This document shows, piece after piece, positions 19,601 through 30,248 of a stretch of 64,000 nt of DNA. The position numbers and the translations under genes were made by a program. Below the pieces are notes generated by a model. It was not told where the DNA came from. It did no database searches and saw only the letters and a program-made list of their open reading frames with translations. Origin of the DNA: Achromobacter spanius (lineage in GTDB: Bacteria; Pseudomonadota; Gammaproteobacteria; Burkholderiales; Burkholderiaceae_B). The DNA lies in assembly GCF_029637605.1 (NCBI RefSeq), contig NZ_CP121261.1, positions 124,001-188,000 of the forward strand. Reading direction: 5' to 3'. Each line of letters begins with the position of its first letter. Within the stretch, counting starts at the first letter, position 1.

Positions 19601-22600
19601 ATGGTGACGGTGACCGTCTTGGTGTCGAATCCGCCGTTGCCGTCAGCGACTTGAACCGTGTAGGTCTCGGTCTTGACGTCGCCATCCTTCAGGGCCTGGG
19701 CGGCGTCGTTGTCCAGCGTGTAGGTCCACTTGCCGTTGGCGTCAACAGCGAACGAGCCGTAGGTGCCGGTCGTAGCGCCGACCACGGAGTAGGTGTGGGT
19801 GTCGGAGGCATCGACATCCGAGACAGAGAGTTGGCCGTTGGCGGTCTTGATGCCGTCTTCCGTGACGGTGCCGGTCAGTTCGCCGGACAGGACGGGCTCG
19901 TCGTTCGTACCGTCAATGGTGACGACGATCTCGGCGGTCGTGCCGTCAACGGTCGTAACCGTGAACGTCTCGGTCAGCGTCTCGCCGACCGCCAGGGCTT
20001 GCACCTTGGGATCGTCGTTGTTCAGCTTGTAGGTCCAGTTGCCATCGGCATCGATGGAGAACGTGCCGTGGTCGCTGGTTTTGTTCGTGATCGGATCGAA
20101 CGCGGCTTGGCCGGCATCCGGATCGGTCACGTCGAGCTTGCCGCCGGTCGTGTAGACGGAGTCTTCCTTGACCAAACCAGCGTCGTCGCCCGGTTTGGAC
20201 GGGGTGACAACAGCGCCGTCGTCGGCACCGTTGATCGTGACGGTGACGGTCTTGGTGTCGAACCCGCCGTTGCCGTCAGCGACTTGAACCGTGTAGGTCT
20301 CGGTCTTGACGTCGCCATCCTTCAGGGCCTGGGCGGCGTCGTTGTCCAGCGTGTAGGTCCACTTGCCGTTGGCGTCAACAGCGAACGAGCCGTAGGTGCC
20401 GGTCGTAGCGCCGACCACGGAGTAGGTGTGGGTGTCGGAGGCATCGACATCCGAGACAGAGAGTTGGCCGTTGGCGGTCTTGATGCCGTCTTCCGTGACG
20501 GTGCCGGTCAGTTCGCCGGACAGGACGGGCTCGTCGTTCGTACCGTCAATGGTGACGACGATCTCGGCGGTCGTGCCGTCAACGGTCGTAACCGTGAACG
20601 TCTCGGTCAGCGTCTCGCCGACCGCCAGGGCTTGCACCTTGGGATCGTCGTTGTTCAGCTTGTAGGTCCAGTTGCCATCGGCATCGATGGAGAACGTGCC
20701 GTGGTCGCTGGTTTTGTTCGTGATCGGGTCGAACGCGGCTTGGCCGGCGTCGGGATCACTCACGTCGAGCTTGCCGCCGGTCGTGTAGACGGAGTCTTCC
20801 TTGACCAAACCAGCGTCGTCGCCCGGCTTGGAGGGGGTCACGACGGCGCCGTCGTCAGCGCCGTTGATGGTGACCGTGACGGTCTTGGTGTCGAACCCGC
20901 CGTTGCCGTCGCTGACTTGAACCGTGTAGGTCTCGGTCTTGACGTCGCCATCCTTCAGGGCCTGGGCGGCGTCGTTGTCCAGCGTGTAGGTCCACTTGCC
21001 GTTGGCGTCAACGGAGAACGAGCCGTAGGTGCCGGTGGCCGAACCCAAAACCGAGTAGGAGTGGGTGTCGGAGGTGTCAACGTCAGCAACGTTCAACTGA
21101 CCGTTGGCCGTCTTGACGCCATCTTCCGTGACCGTGCCGGTCAATTCGCCGGACAGTTTGGGCTCGTCGTTCGTACCGTCAATGGTGACGACGATCTCGG
21201 CGGTCGTGCCGTCCACCGTCGTAACCGTGAACGTCTCGGTCAGCGTCTCGCCGACCGCCAGGGCTTGCACCTTGGGATCGTCGTTGTTCAGCTTGTAGGT
21301 CCAGTTGCCATCGGCGTCGATGGAGAACGTGCCGTGGTCGCTGGTCTTGTTCGTGATCGGGTCGAACGCGGCTTGGCCAGCGTCGGGATCAGTCACGTCC
21401 AGCTTGCCTCCGGTCGTGTAGACGGAGTCTTCCTTGACCGAGCCGGCATCGTCGCCCGGATTAGCCGGAGTGACCGTGGCGCCGTCGTCAGCGCCGTTGA
21501 TGGTCACCGTGACGGTCTTGGTGTCGAACCCGCCGTTGCCGTCGCTGACTTGAACCGTATAGGTCTCGGTCTTTACATCGCCGTCCTTCAAGGCCTGGGC
21601 AGCGTCGTTGTCCAGCGTGTACGTCCACTTGCCGTTGGCGTCAACAGCGAACGAGCCGTAGGTGCCCGTTGCAGCGCCGACCACGGAGTAGGTGTGGGTG
21701 TCGCTCGTGTCGACGTCAGCAACGTTCAACTGACCGTTGGCCGTCTTCACGCCGTCTTCCGTGACGGTGCCAGTCAATTCACCGGACAGTTTGGGCTCGT
21801 CGTTCGTACCGTCAATGGTGACCACGATCTCGGCGGTCGTGCCGTCAACGGTCGTGACGGTGAACGTCTCGGTCAGCGTCTCGCCGACCGCCAGGGCCTG
21901 AACCTTGGGATCGTCGTTGTTCAGCTTGTACGTCCAGTTGCCATCGGCATCGATGGAGAACGTGCCGTGGTCGCTGGTCTTGTTCGTGATCGGGTCAAAC
22001 GCGGCTTGGCCGGCGTCGGGATCAGTCACGTCCAGCTTGCCTCCGGTCGTGTAGACGGAGTCTTCCTTGACCGAGCCGGCATCGTCGCCCGGATTAGCCG
22101 GAGTGACCGTGGCGCCGTCGTCAGCGCCGTTGATGGTCACCGTGACGGTCTTTGTGTCGAACCCGCCGTTGCCGTCGCTGACCTGAACCGTATAGGTCTC
22201 GGTCTTGACGTCGCCATCCTTCAGCGCCTGGGCAGCGTCGTTGTCCAGCGTGTAGGTCCACTTGCCGTTGGCGTCAACGGCGAAGGAGCCATACGTACCC
22301 GTTGCCGAACCCAGAACCGAGTAGGTGTGGGTGTCGGAGGTGTCAACGTCAGCAACGTTCAACTGACCATTGGCCGTCTTGACGCCATCTTCCGTGACGG
22401 TACCGGTCAATTCGCCGGACAGTGTGGGCTCGTCGTTCGTACCGTCAATGGTGACCACGATCTCGGCGGTCGTGCCGTCAACGGTCGTGACGGTGAACTT
22501 CTCCGTCAAGGTCTCGCCGACGGCCAGGGCCTGAACCTTGGGATCGTCGTTGTTCAGCTTGTAGGTCCAGTTGCCATCGGCATCGATGGAGAACGTGCCG

Positions 22601-25600
22601 TGGTCGCTGGTTTTGTTCGTGATCGGGTCGAACGCGGCTTGGCCGGCGTCGGGATCAGTCACGTCGAGCTTGCCGCCGGTCGTGTCGGTGGTGTCTTCCT
22701 TGACCAAACCAGCATCGTCGCCCGGCTTGGACGGGGTCACGACAGCGCCGTCATCGGCACCGTTGATGGTGACGGTGACCGTCTTGGTGTCGAATCCGCC
22801 GTTGCCGTCGCTGACTTGAACCGTATAGGTCTCGGTCTTTACATCGCCGTCCTTCAGGGCCTGGGCGGCGTCGTTGTCCAGCGTGTAGGTCCACTTGCCG
22901 TTGGTGTCAACGGCGAAGGAACCATACGTACCGGTGGCCGAACCCAGAACCGAGTAGGAGTGGGTGTCGGAGGTGTCAACGTCAGCAACGTTCAACTGAC
23001 CGTTGGCCGTCTTGACGCCATCTTCCGTGACGGTGCCGGTCAATTCGCCGGACAGGACGGGCTCGTCGTTCGTTCCGTCAATGGTGACCACGATCTCGGC
23101 GGTCGTGCCGTCAACGGTCGTGACGGTGAACTTCTCGGTCAGCGTCTCGCCGACCGCCAGGGCCTGAACCTTGGGGTCGTCGTTGTTCAGCTTGTACGTC
23201 CAGTTGCCATCGGCATCGATGGAGAACGTGCCGTGGTCGCTGGTCTTGTTCGTGATCGGGTCGAACGCGGCTTGGCCAGCGTCGGGATCAGTCACGTCGA
23301 GCTTGCCGCCGGTCGTGGAGACGGAGTCTTCCTTGACCAAACCCGCATCGTCGCCCGGCTTGGACGGGGTCACGACAGCGCCGTCATCGGCACCGTTGAT
23401 GGTGACGGTGACCGTCTTGGTGTCGAATCCGCCGTTGCCGTCGCTGACTTGAACCGTATAGGTCTCGGTCTTTACATCGCCGTCCTTCAGGGCCTGGGCG
23501 GCGTCGTTGTCCAGCGTGTAGGTCCACTTGCCGTTGGTGTCAACGGCGAAGGAACCATACGTACCGGTGGCCGAACCCAGAACCGAGTAGGAGTGGGTGT
23601 CGGAGGTGTCAACGTCAGCAACGTTCAACTGACCGTTGGCCGTCTTGACGCCATCTTCCGTGACGGTGCCGGTCAATTCGCCGGACAGGACGGGCTCGTC
23701 GTTCGTTCCGTCAATGGTGACCACGATCTCGGCGGTCGTGCCGTCAACGGTCGTGACGGTGAACTTCTCGGTCAGCGTCTCGCCGACCGCCAGGGCCTGA
23801 ACCTTGGGATCGTCGTTGTTCAGCTTGTAGGTCCAGTTGCCATCGGCGTCGATGGAGAACGTGCCGTGGTCGCTGGTCTTGTTCGTGATCGGGTCGAACG
23901 CGGCTTGGCCAGCGTCGGGATCAGTCACGTCGAGCTTGCCGCCGGTCGTGTAGACGGAGTCTTCCTTGACCGAGCCAGCGTCGTCGCCCGGATTAGCCGG
24001 AGTGACCGTGGCGCCGTCGTCAGCGCCGTTGATGGTCACCGTGACGGTCTTGGTGTCGAACCCGCCGTTGCCGTCGCTGACTTGAACCGTGTAGGTCTCG
24101 GTCTTGACGTCGCCATCCTTCAAGGCTTGGGCAGCGTCGTTGTCCAGCGTGTAGGTCCACTTGCCGTTGGCGTCCACCGCGAACGAGCCATAAGTGCCCG
24201 TTGCAGCGCCGACCACGGAGTAGGTGTGCGTGTCGCTTGCATCGACATCCGAGACCGAGAGTTGGCCGTTGGCGGTCTTGACGCCGTCTTCCGTGACGGT
24301 GCCGGTCAGTTCGCCGGACAGTTTGGGCTCGTCGTTCGTACCGTCAATGGTGACCACGATCTCGGCGGTCGTGCCGTCGACGGTCGTAACCGTGAACGTC
24401 TCGGTCAGCGTCTCGCCGACCGCCAGGGCTTGAACCTTGGGATCGTCGTTGTTCAGCTTGTACGTCCAGTTGCCATCGGCATCGATGGAGAACGTGCCGT
24501 GGTCGCTGGTTTTGTTCGTGATCGGGTCGAACGCGGCTTGGCCGGCGTCGGGATCACTCACGTCGAGCTTGCCGCCGGTCGTGTAGACGGAGTCTTCCTT
24601 GACCAAACCAGCGTCGTCGCCCGGCTTGGAGGGGGTCACGACGGCGCCGTCGTCAGCGCCGTTGATGGTGACCGTGACGGTCTTGGTGTCGAACCCGCCG
24701 TTGCCGTCGCTGACTTGAACCGTGTAGGTCTCGGTCTTTACGTCGCCATCCTTCAGGGCCTGGGCGGCGTCGTTGTCCAGCGTGTAGGTCCACTTGCCGT
24801 TGGCGTCAACGGAGAACGAGCCGTAGGTGCCGGTGGCCGAACCCAAAACCGAGTAGGAGTGGGTGTCGGAGGTGTCAACGTCAGCAACGTTCAACTGGCC
24901 GTTGGCGGTCTTGACGCCATCTTCCGTGACCGTGCCGGTCAATTCGCCGGACAGTTTGGGCTCGTCGTTCGTACCGTCAATGGTGACGACGATCTCGGCG
25001 GTCGTGCCGTCGACGGTCGTAACCGTGAACGTCTCGGTCAGCGTCTCGCCGACCGCCAGGGCTTGCACCTTGGGATCGTCGTTGTTCAGCTTGTAGGTCC
25101 AGTTGCCATCGGCGTCGATGGAGAACGTGCCGTGGTCGCTGGTCTTGTTCGTGATCGGGTCGAACGCGGCTTGGCCAGCGTCGGGATCAGTCACGTCGAG
25201 CTTGCCGCCGGTCGTGTCGGTGGTGTCTTCCTTGACCAAACCAGCGTCGTCGCCAGGCTTGGAGGGGGTGACGACAGCGCCGTCGTCGGCACCGTTGATG
25301 GTGACGGTGACGGTCTGCTCGTCGAATCCGCCGTTGCCATCGCTGACTTGAACCGTGTATGTCTCGGTCTTGACGTCGCCATCCTTCAGGGCCTGGGCGG
25401 CGTCGTTGTCCAGCGTGTAGGTCCACTTGCCGTTGGCGTCAACAGCGAACGAGCCGTAGGTGCCCGTTGCAGCGCCGACCACGGAATAGGTGTGGGTGTC
25501 GCTTGCATCGACGTCAGCAACGTTCAACTGACCGTTGGCGGTCTTGATGCCGTCTTCCGTGACCGTGCCGGTCAGTTCGCCGGACAGTTTGGGCTCGTCG

Positions 25601-28059
25601 TTCGTACCGTCAATGGTGACCACGATCTCGGCGGTCGTGCCATCGACGGTGGTAACCGTGAACTTCTCCGTCAAGGTCTCGCCGACCGCCAAGGCTTGCA
25701 CCTTGGGATCATCGTTGTTCAGCTTGTACGTCCAGTTGCCATCGGCATCGATGGAGAACGTGCCGTGGTCGCTGGTCTTGTTCGTGATCGGGTCAAACGC
25801 GGCTTGGCCAGCATCCGGGTCAGTCACGTCCAGCTTGCCACCAGTCGTGTAAGTCGTGTCTTCCTTGACCGCGCCGGCATCGTCCCCGGGGTTTGCCGGC
25901 GTGATGATCGCGCCATCATCCGTGCCGTCGATGGTAACGGTCACTTCCTTGGAAACCTGGCCGCCATTGCCGTCATCGACGGTGACGGTGAACGTCTCGG
26001 TGATCGATTCTCCGGACTTCAAGCCCTGGACGTCCTTGTTGGTGTTGTCCAGGTTGAAGGTCCAATTTCCATTGCCGTCGACGGAGAACGAACCGTAGGT
26101 TCCCTTGCCGTCGTTGTTGACCGTCCAGGTATGGGTGTCGGTGGTGTCGACGTCGGCCACGTCCAGTTTGCCGGTCGCGACCAGGCTGCCGTCTTCGGTG
26201 ACCGCGCCATCGGCCTTGCCGGTCAGCACGGGAACGTCGTTGGTGCCGACGATGGTGATCACGACCTCGCCAGTGGTGCCGTCAGCGGTGGTGACGGTGA
26301 TGGTTTCGGTCAGTGTCTTGCCGGCGCCCAGGCCTTGGACTGCAGGGTCGCCGTTGTTCAGGTCATAGGTCCACTTGCCGTCGGCATCGATCGAGAACGT
26401 GCCGTGCGTGGTGGGCGCGTTGGTCTGTGCCTGGAATACGGCCTGGCCTGCGTCGGGGTCCGTGACTTCCAGTTTGCCCGCGACCGACAGCTTGCCGTCC
26501 TCGACCACTTCACCCTTGTCGTCGCCAGGAACGCCCGGGGTGATGATCGCGCCGTCGTCGGTGCCGTTGATCGTGATGGTGACGGCTTGCGTGGTCACGC
26601 CGCCGTTGCCATCGTCGACGGTAACCGTGAACGTTTCGGTCAACGTTTGGCCCGCGGTCAGGGCTTGCACGGCGGGGTTGGCGTTGGTCAGGTTGTACGT
26701 CCAGGTGCCGTCCGCCGCAATGGACAGCGCGCCGTATTCGCCGGCGCCGTTGTTGTTGATCGTCCAGCTGTGGGTGTCGGACGTGTCGACATCGGCCACG
26801 TCCAGCTTGCCAGTGGCGACAAGCGATGTGTCTTCGGTGACCGCGCCCGCGGCCTGGCCGCTTAGCGTCGGGACGTCGTTGGTGCCCTGGATGGTGACGG
26901 TGACCGTGCCGGCCGTGCCGTCCGCCGTGGTGACGGTGAAGGTCTCGGTCAGGGTCTCGCCAACGGCCAGCGCTTGCACGCTGGCGTCGTTATTGTTCAG
27001 GTTGTAGACCCACGCGCCGCTGGCGTCGATTGAGAACGTGCCATGCTGGCCGGCCTGGCCGGATTGCACGACGAAGCGGGCCTCGCCGTCGTCCACGTCG
27101 GTGACGTTGAGCTTGCCGTTGGCGGTGAAGGTGGTGTCTTCCTTGACCGTGCCGGCATCGTCACCCGCATTGGCGGGCGTGATCACGGCGGCATCGTTCA
27201 CGCCGACGATCGTCACTTCGACGGTGGCGGTGGACGTTGCGCCACTGGGGTCGGTGACCGTATAGGAAATCGTGCTGGTGGTGGTTTGGCCTTCAGGCAG
27301 GTTCTGGAAGCCCGTGCCGGGCGTAAAGACGTAGCTGCCGTCGGGCAGAACCGTGAACGTGCCACCGTTGGACCCGGTAACGGTGATGCCGTCCGAGGTC
27401 ATGGGGCGGCCGCTGACCGACACGATCGCCAGGGGATCGCCGTCGGGGTCGCTGTCGTTGGTGAGCAGGTTGCCGCGCTGCACGGCGTTCTGGTCACCCG
27501 TGTTGGCGTCGTTCAAGGCCGACGGCGCGGTGTTGGTTGCGCCAGGAACGGCCGCATCGCCATCATCGCCCGTTGCGCCCGCACCCGCCGCGCGGGCCAG
27601 GGTGTCGTCGCCACGGGCCGGGTTGGTATAGGCCAGATCCAGCGGCGAGGTCGTTTCCAGAATGCGGGCCAGGCGAACAAAACTGCTGCCGCCTGCATCA
27701 CCACCGCCCGCCACGATGGCGGCGGTGGGGTCCAGTTCGTCAAACGGGTCGCGGCCGGCTTGCAGGGCGGCCAGAAGGCGTTCGGAATCGGTGCCGGTGG
27801 GCGGGGCCACCGCGGCTTCGCTGGCATCGGCCAACGGGCCCGCCATGTCGCCATTCACGGCAACTTCACGGCTTTCTCCGATCACGATCGGCATGCCGTT
27901 TTCAACCTGAAGGGAAACCGTGGCGCCCGAAGCCGTGACGATGTCGCTGCCGGCGGGGACTTTGCTGCCTTGATGCAGTTCGGTCAGAGAGCCGTCGCTA
28001 TTGCGTATCCACGCGCGACCAGAGATTTCGTTGACGACTGCGGGAGTAGAGTTGGCCAT
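13642..28059 (-). CDS. lapA: Giant LapA/BrtA-type RTX adhesin with LapG-cleavable retention module
   Basis: A 4805-residue surface adhesin exported by type I secretion. In order: an N-terminal retention module (about residues 1-115) with a LapG-type site [11 protein letters not shown] at 104-114; a cadherin-like domain (about 190-290); VCBS-type repeats, fourteen of them a near-identical 211-residue double module (about 715-3670); a von Willebrand A domain from about 4143 with the MIDAS motif DTSGS; an extra beta-rich domain nested in it (about 4345-4500); eight or nine RTX nonapeptides of [10 protein letters not shown] type (about 4617-4690); and a C-terminal secretion signal. The ATG at 28059 follows GGAAC. 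Bordetella BrtA and Pseudomonas LapA share this plan. Almost no Cys is present, typical of RTX adhesins. Calcium should fold the RTX part outside the cell. Confidence 0.93.
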   Translation of the reverse strand: MANSTPAVVNEISGRAWIRNSDGSLTELHQGSKVPAGSDIVTASGATVSLQVENGMPIVIGESREVAVNGDMAGPLADASEAAVAPPTGTDSERLLAALQAGRDPFDELDPTAAIVAGGGDAGGSSFVRLARILETTSPLDLAYTNPARGDDTLARAAGAGATGDDGDAAVPGATNTAPSALNDANTGDQNAVQRGNLLTNDSDPDGDPLAIVSVSGRPMTSDGITVTGSNGGTFTVLPDGSYVFTPGTGFQNLPEGQTTTSTISYTVTDPSGATSTATVEVTIVGVNDAAVITPANAGDDAGTVKEDTTFTANGKLNVTDVDDGEARFVVQSGQAGQHGTFSIDASGAWVYNLNNNDASVQALAVGETLTETFTVTTADGTAGTVTVTIQGTNDVPTLSGQAAGAVTEDTSLVATGKLDVADVDTSDTHSWTINNNGAGEYGALSIAADGTWTYNLTNANPAVQALTAGQTLTETFTVTVDDGNGGVTTQAVTITINGTDDGAIITPGVPGDDKGEVVEDGKLSVAGKLEVTDPDAGQAVFQAQTNAPTTHGTFSIDADGKWTYDLNNGDPAVQGLGAGKTLTETITVTTADGTTGEVVITIVGTNDVPVLTGKADGAVTEDGSLVATGKLDVADVDTTDTHTWTVNNDGKGTYGSFSVDGNGNWTFNLDNTNKDVQGLKSGESITETFTVTVDDGNGGQVSKEVTVTIDGTDDGAIITPANPGDDAGAVKEDTTYTTGGKLDVTDPDAGQAAFDPITNKTSDHGTFSIDADGNWTYKLNNDDPKVQALAVGETLTEKFTVTTVDGTTAEIVVTIDGTNDEPKLSGELTGTVTEDGIKTANGQLNVADVDASDTHTYSVVGAATGTYGSFAVDANGKWTYTLDNDAAQALKDGDVKTETYTVQVSDGNGGFDEQTVTVTINGADDGAVVTPSKPGDDAGLVKEDTTDTTGGKLDVTDPDAGQAAFDPITNKTSDHGTFSIDADGNWTYKLNNDDPKVQALAVGETLTETFTVTTVDGTTAEIVVTIDGTNDEPKLSGELTGTVTEDGVKTANGQLNVADVDTSDTHSYSVLGSATGTYGSFSVDANGKWTYTLDNDAAQALKDGDVKTETYTVQVSDGNGGFDTKTVTVTINGADDGAVVTPSKPGDDAGLVKEDSVYTTGGKLDVSDPDAGQAAFDPITNKTSDHGTFSIDADGNWTYKLNNDDPKVQALAVGETLTETFTVTTVDGTTAEIVVTIDGTNDEPKLSGELTGTVTEDGVKTANGQLSVSDVDASDTHTYSVVGAATGTYGSFAVDANGKWTYTLDNDAAQALKDGDVKTETYTVQVSDGNGGFDTKTVTVTINGADDGATVTPANPGDDAGSVKEDSVYTTGGKLDVTDPDAGQAAFDPITNKTSDHGTFSIDADGNWTYKLNNDDPKVQALAVGETLTEKFTVTTVDGTTAEIVVTIDGTNDEPVLSGELTGTVTEDGVKTANGQLNVADVDTSDTHSYSVLGSATGTYGSFAVDTNGKWTYTLDNDAAQALKDGDVKTETYTVQVSDGNGGFDTKTVTVTINGADDGAVVTPSKPGDDAGLVKEDSVSTTGGKLDVTDPDAGQAAFDPITNKTSDHGTFSIDADGNWTYKLNNDDPKVQALAVGETLTEKFTVTTVDGTTAEIVVTIDGTNDEPVLSGELTGTVTEDGVKTANGQLNVADVDTSDTHSYSVLGSATGTYGSFAVDTNGKWTYTLDNDAAQALKDGDVKTETYTVQVSDGNGGFDTKTVTVTINGADDGAVVTPSKPGDDAGLVKEDTTDTTGGKLDVTDPDAGQAAFDPITNKTSDHGTFSIDADGNWTYKLNNDDPKVQALAVGETLTEKFTVTTVDGTTAEIVVTIDGTNDEPTLSGELTGTVTEDGVKTANGQLNVADVDTSDTHTYSVLGSATGTYGSFAVDANGKWTYTLDNDAAQALKDGDVKTETYTVQVSDGNGGFDTKTVTVTINGADDGATVTPANPGDDAGSVKEDSVYTTGGKLDVTDPDAGQAAFDPITNKTSDHGTFSIDADGNWTYKLNNDDPKVQALAVGETLTETFTVTTVDGTTAEIVVTIDGTNDEPKLSGELTGTVTEDGVKTANGQLNVADVDTSDTHTYSVVGAATGTYGSFAVDANGKWTYTLDNDAAQALKDGDVKTETYTVQVSDGNGGFDTKTVTVTINGADDGATVTPANPGDDAGSVKEDSVYTTGGKLDVTDPDAGQAAFDPITNKTSDHGTFSIDADGNWTYKLNNDDPKVQALAVGETLTETFTVTTVDGTTAEIVVTIDGTNDEPKLSGELTGTVTEDGVKTANGQLNVADVDTSDTHSYSVLGSATGTYGSFSVDANGKWTYTLDNDAAQALKDGDVKTETYTVQVSDGNGGFDTKTVTVTINGADDGAVVTPSKPGDDAGLVKEDSVYTTGGKLDVSDPDAGQAAFDPITNKTSDHGTFSIDADGNWTYKLNNDDPKVQALAVGETLTETFTVTTVDGTTAEIVVTIDGTNDEPVLSGELTGTVTEDGIKTANGQLSVSDVDASDTHTYSVVGATTGTYGSFAVDANGKWTYTLDNDAAQALKDGDVKTETYTVQVADGNGGFDTKTVTVTINGADDGAVVTPSKPGDDAGLVKEDSVYTTGGKLDVTDPDAGQAAFDPITNKTSDHGTFSIDADGNWTYKLNNDDPKVQALAVGETLTETFTVTTVDGTTAEIVVTIDGTNDEPVLSGELTGTVTEDGIKTANGQLSVSDVDASDTHTYSVVGATTGTYGSFAVDANGKWTYTLDNDAAQALKDGDVKTETYTVQVADGNGGFDTKTVTVTINGADDGAVVTPSKPGDDAGLVKEDSVYTTGGKLDVSDPDAGQAAFDPITNKTSDHGTFSIDADGNWTYKLNNDDPKVQALAVGETLTEKFTVTTVDGTTAEIVVTIDGTNDEPTLSGELTGTVTEDGVKTANGQLNVADVDTSDTHSYSVLGSATGTYGSFSVDTNGKWTYTLDNDAAQALKDGDVKTETYTVQVADGNGGFDTKTVTVTINGADDGAVVTPSKPGDDAGLVKEDTTYTTGGKLDVTDPDANEASFDPITNKTSDHGTFSIDADGNWTYKLNNDDPKVQALAVGETLTETFTVTTVDGTTAEIVVTIDGTNDEPKLSGELTGTVTEDGVKTANGQLSVSDVDSSDTHSYSVLGSATGTYGSFSVDTNGKWTYTLDNDAAQALKDGDVKTETYTVQVADGNGGFDTKTVTVTINGADDGAVVTPSKPDDDTGSVKEDSVYTTGGKLDVTDPDANEASFDPITNKTSDHGTFSIDADGNWTYKLNNDDPKVQALAVGETLTEKFTVTTVDGTTAEIVVTIDGTNDEPKLSGELTGTVTEDGVKTANGQLSVSDVDTSDTHSYSVLGSATGTYGSFAVDTNGKWTYTLDNDAAQALKDGDVKTETYTVQVADGNGGFDTKTITVTINGADDGATVTPANPGDDAGSVKEDTVYTTGGKLDVTDPDAGEAAFDPITNKTSDHGTFSIDADGNWTYKLNNDDPKVQALAVGETLTEKFTVTTVDGTEAEIVVTINGTNDKPVLSGELTGTVTEDGVKTANGQLNVADVDTSDIHSYSVLGSATGTYGSFAVDANGKWTYTLDNDAAQALKDGDVKTETYTVQVSDGNGGFDTKTVTVTINGADDGAVVTPSKPGDDAGSVKEDSVYTTGGKLDVTDPDAGEASFNAITDKTGDHGKFSIDAAGNWVYHLNNDDPKVQALAVGETLTEKFTVTTVDGTEAEIVVTINGTNDAPTIAGTSTGAVKEDGTQSASGQLTKTDVDTTDTHTWSVSNNGAGAYGTFAVDASGKWTYTLNNGSANVQGLKEGQQVTDTITVTVNDGHGGTAQMPVTVTITGTNDVPAITGQTSGTVTEDYKLTSTGKLNVVDADVGQSGVIAQTNVVGKYGTFSIDANGNWTYTLNNSLAVVQNLPAGALLSESFNVVAGDGTTVQPISVSIVGTNDAPVAADNSANVEIGDSHVFTLSEFNFSDGAEGNALQSVIISRLPTDGTLTLNGNPVGLNTAVSAADIAAGKLVFTPSAHGLDTSIGFQVRDAGGTEHGGQNTSGTYNFALNTNNMVTGENVGSGTGTTPPLNGGSGDDIILGDKGGTVVTVEPGKNYNIALVVDTSGSMAYKLDGSTNGSGQSRISLVKEALTNLANQLVGHDGIVNVTLIGFEKTADTPVTLQNLTASNVKTLLDAIDDLSASGGTNYEAAFNSAVAWFNAQTSAGKSAAAGYENVTFFLTDGDPTYYIKDNGKTGGDGSTTDQTTVQESVDAFAPLSNVSTVHGIGVGNGVNEDYLRLFDNTGSSGGSVMTYASFGSGSSTTTLADFESGSGWSDTSGWTITGTGNGSSAGRVNNTGWFSNDYWRMVDTNGGSSTNAITPTFNYTGFGKMSFEVETANFSNGDVFSWALQIRKSDGTWMTVDKGSLTSAQSDWKTITTNTYAGGTYRFVFDVADNTSGGGNATVYIDDIKRTNYDANNVIAAPGGDVDIVMKGEDLAAALQGGSSSTDPAVVGNDVINGGAGNDIIFGDTINTDHLAWGNVAAGSHDGQGLKALQDFLAYQNGHAATTAEVYDYLKANHAQFNIADDPRGGNDTVHGGTGDDIIYGQGGNDTLYGDDGNDILYGGAGNDTLHGGAGNDTLDGGAGNDTLIGGKGNDTLYGGLGSDTFKWELNDQGTVGAPTVDTIKDFSADTVANGGDVLDLKDLLIGEKDGTLTQYLNIHKDGNNTVIDINTKGDIAHGVDQKIVLENVDLTGNGTMSNQAIINDLLQKGKLNVDHS
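17050..25911 (-). repeat. Fourteen tandem 633-bp repeats inside lapA
   Basis: Landmark sequences such as the segment encoding [15 protein letters not shown] recur every 633 bases from about 17145 to about 25374, fourteen times. Each unit encodes 211 residues, two VCBS-like beta-sandwich modules in alternation (a [10 protein letters not shown] type and a [13 protein letters not shown] type). Copies differ at a limited set of positions, for example [11 protein letters not shown] versus [11 protein letters not shown] and SVLGSATG versus SVVGAATG, in a mosaic rather than a simple gradient. A diverged partial copy continues to about 16730. Confidence 0.9.
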
Positions 28060-28101
28060 GTGGGTTCCGTTTCAGGGAGTTATCCAAGATGGCCAGATAC
28101 T

Positions 28102-28121
28102 AAAGAGCGCCGCGTCGGCGC
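28102..28121 (-). terminator. Possible terminator or attenuator between luxR-type gene and lapA
   Basis: On the minus strand GCGCCG, a three-base loop and CGGCGC are followed by TCTTTAG. The stem is short but all GC. It could end the upstream transcript or attenuate entry into the 14-kb lapA gene. Confidence 0.35.
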
Positions 28122-28126
28122 GATAT

Positions 28127-28140
28127 TGTCCTCAAGGACA
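28127..28140. promoter_or_regulatory. Operator-like palindrome upstream of lapA
   Basis: TGTCCTCAAGGACA is a 6-2-6 perfect inverted repeat about 70 bases before the lapA start and just after the luxR-type stop. It is a candidate binding site for a dimeric regulator, perhaps the neighbouring LuxR-type protein. No independent evidence is visible. Confidence 0.3.
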
Positions 28141-28143
28141 GGT

Positions 28144-28800
28144 TCAGGAGGGTATTTTGCTGCGAGTGTCGGCCGGCGCCGAAATGCCGTGGACCAGCAG
28201 GGCGAGCTGAAGGCGGTCTGACACATTCAGCTTCTCGAAAACGGCGGACAGATGGGCCTTTACCGTGCGTTCGGTAATGCCCAGCGCTTCGGCGATCTGC
28301 GCATTGGCCTGGCCGCTGGCGGCGTACCTGGCAACGGTGGTCTCGCGTTCGGTCAACACGCCGTCATCCCAGGAATGCGAGTCCTGGGCGCGTTCCGTCA
28401 CCAGCTTCAGTAGGCGCGCCACTAATGAACGGCCCATCCAGATCCCGCCGGACGAAACCACTTCCAGCGCTTGCGACAGGGCGGCAGTGGGCGCATAGCT
28501 GTGGCAATAGCCATGGGCGCCCGCGCCCAGCGCTTGCGTGCCTTGTTCGTCGTTGGGGCTGGGGCTGGCCACGACCAGATGCAGGCCGGCCAGGGCGGGC
28601 GCCCAGGACGGGTCCTGCCAGGACGGCAGGCGCGGCACGCCGGTATCCAGCACGGCCAGCGTGCGGCCTTGCTCGCGCCAGCGTTGCAAGTCGGCCAGGC
28701 CGCGCCCACGGGCAGCCAGCCAGCGCGTGGAATCCAGCGCGCGCCAGTGTTGCCAGAGCAGGTCGTCGTGCGTAATCAACAAGACGGGAACAGGTTTCAT
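28144..28800 (-). CDS. LuxR/NarL-type regulator with degenerate receiver
   Basis: A 218-residue protein. The first 120 residues have a receiver-like fold with the acidic HDD (11-13) and an Asp at 52 in AVLDTGVP. The conserved Lys is absent: the equivalent stretch reads HGYCHSYAP, and the usual Thr/Ser strand reads LVVASPSP. Phosphorylation-dependent control is therefore doubtful. The C-terminal part (about 145-205) is a standard LuxR helix-turn-helix: LTERETTVARYAASG and ITERTVKAHLSAVFEKL. The start at 28800 (MKPVPVLLI) was chosen over an upstream ATG at 28851 because the protein then begins at the receiver and GGAAGG precedes it. It lies 19 bases after the membrane fusion gene and before lapA, so local control of the adhesin is likely. 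Confidence 0.85.
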   Translation of the reverse strand: MKPVPVLLITHDDLLWQHWRALDSTRWLAARGRGLADLQRWREQGRTLAVLDTGVPRLPSWQDPSWAPALAGLHLVVASPSPNDEQGTQALGAGAHGYCHSYAPTAALSQALEVVSSGGIWMGRSLVARLLKLVTERAQDSHSWDDGVLTERETTVARYAASGQANAQIAEALGITERTVKAHLSAVFEKLNVSDRLQLALLVHGISAPADTRSKIPS

Positions 28801-28819
28801 AAAGCCTTCCAGCTCTCCT

Positions 28820-30241
28820 TTAACGTTCGGTGAAGGCGTTTGCCTTGGCACGCAAAATCGGCTTGAGCAGGTACTGCAACACGGTGCGTTTACCCGTCAG
28901 GATATGAACCTCTGCCACCATCCCTGGGATGATGGGCAATAGCTTGTCGCCCACGGTGCTGCGGTCCGTGCGGACGCGCACCACGTAGAAGGAATTGCCT
29001 TTCTCGTCGGTCACGGTATCGGCGCCGATCTGTTCGATCTTGCCTTCCAGGCCGCCGTAGATGGCGAAGTCGTAGGCGGTGAATTTCACTTCCGCCTTCT
29101 GGTCGGCATGCAGGAAACCGATGTCACGCGGCTGGATGCGGACCTCCAGCAGCAAGGTGTCGTCCTTGGGGACGATTTCGATGATGTCCTTGCCGGGCTG
29201 CACCACGCCGCCCACTGTGTTGTTGAACAGTGTCTTGATGGTGCCCGCCAGGGGCGCGCGGACTTCCGCCAGCTTCACGCGGTCGGCCAATGCCAGCTTG
29301 CCCTGACGCAGGGTGGCCAGCTTGGTGTTGGTTTCCGAGAGTTCGCTGCGCGCCTGGTTGCGGATATTGAGCTCGGACTCCTCCAGCTTGCTTTGCGCTT
29401 CCTTGATGGATGCCTGGAAGCGGTCGATCTGCGCTTCGGCGCCTTTCTGTTCGCCGCAATACCGCGCCACATCGCGCTGCAAGCGCAGCAGGTCCACTTC
29501 AGACACGGCGCCGCTCTTGAGCAGCGGCCGCGTCACCTGCAGTTCCCGCGACGTCAGACTGCAACTGGTGGATGCCTGGTCGCGTTTGGCGATCGTTTCG
29601 CGCAAGTCTTCTTCGCGCTGCTTCAGCTGTTCGCGCGCCACGTTGATGGTGGCGTTCAGCTCGGTATTGCGAGCCAGGTAGGCGTTGCGTTCCATTTCGA
29701 CCAGGCCGGGGGCTTGCTTGAGCACCTCTTCCGGGGCAACGAACGGTTCGCCGGTGGCCAGCGCCTTCAGGCGGGCGGACCTGGCCAGCAACGACAGATA
29801 TTCGGCGTTGTTTTCGCCGAGCGAAGACGCAAAACGGGTGGGATCTATCTTCAGCAGGGTTTGGCCGGCTTGCACCTCCTGGCCGGGGCGGACCAGGATT
29901 TCCTCGACGATGCCGCCGTCCAGGCTCTGGATGACCTGCACTTGGCGCGACGGCACGACCTTGCCTTCGCCCCGCACCACTTCGTCGATGCTGCCGGTGG
30001 CCGCCCAGACGATCAGCAGGAACGTCGCCAGCAGCGCCACCCACAGCAGCACGCGCGAACTGCGGGCTTGCGATTCGTGAATGACCCATTCGGCGTTGCC
30101 GACATAGTCAGAGCGCTTTTCCCGATTGCCTTTGTCGGCGCCATCCAGCAGCCGATCAAAAAAGAATACGAAGATGTTGCGCAACTTGCGCCACAAGCCG
30201 CCCAACAGGCCGTGCTTGATCTCTCCTGGGTTTTTCTGCAT
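28820..30241 (-). CDS. lapC: Type I secretion membrane fusion protein (HlyD/LapC family)
   Basis: A 473-residue periplasmic adaptor linking the ABC exporter to the outer membrane channel. A single membrane segment (about residues 63-82, VLLWVALLATFLLIVWAATG) follows a cytoplasmic N-terminus. Then come the lipoyl half-motif (VIQSLDGGIVEEILVRPGQ), a long alpha-helical hairpin (about 170-320) and the beta-barrel end with VQPGKDIIEIVPKDD, typical of the HlyD family. The ATG at 30241 was chosen because it lies 7 bases after the exporter stop with AAGGGCG upstream; a longer frame exists but lies within the exporter gene. It serves the adhesin encoded downstream. Confidence 0.93.
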   Translation of the reverse strand: MQKNPGEIKHGLLGGLWRKLRNIFVFFFDRLLDGADKGNREKRSDYVGNAEWVIHESQARSSRVLLWVALLATFLLIVWAATGSIDEVVRGEGKVVPSRQVQVIQSLDGGIVEEILVRPGQEVQAGQTLLKIDPTRFASSLGENNAEYLSLLARSARLKALATGEPFVAPEEVLKQAPGLVEMERNAYLARNTELNATINVAREQLKQREEDLRETIAKRDQASTSCSLTSRELQVTRPLLKSGAVSEVDLLRLQRDVARYCGEQKGAEAQIDRFQASIKEAQSKLEESELNIRNQARSELSETNTKLATLRQGKLALADRVKLAEVRAPLAGTIKTLFNNTVGGVVQPGKDIIEIVPKDDTLLLEVRIQPRDIGFLHADQKAEVKFTAYDFAIYGGLEGKIEQIGADTVTDEKGNSFYVVRVRTDRSTVGDKLLPIIPGMVAEVHILTGKRTVLQYLLKPILRAKANAFTER

Positions 30242-30248
30242 GGCGCCC

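Noticed and set aside
17050..25911. Mobile element or phage repeats
   Set aside because: The 633-base periodicity is in frame with lapA and encodes protein modules. No transposase, integrase or terminal repeats are seen anywhere in the window.
17164..26865. A 3233-codon open frame on the plus strand opposite lapA
   Set aside because: It mirrors the repeat composition of lapA: the repeated unit happens to lack stops in that antisense frame, so every copy stays open. It has no own start signal, no recognisable domain, and lapA on the other strand has complete and ordered domains. It is a by-product of repeat expansion.
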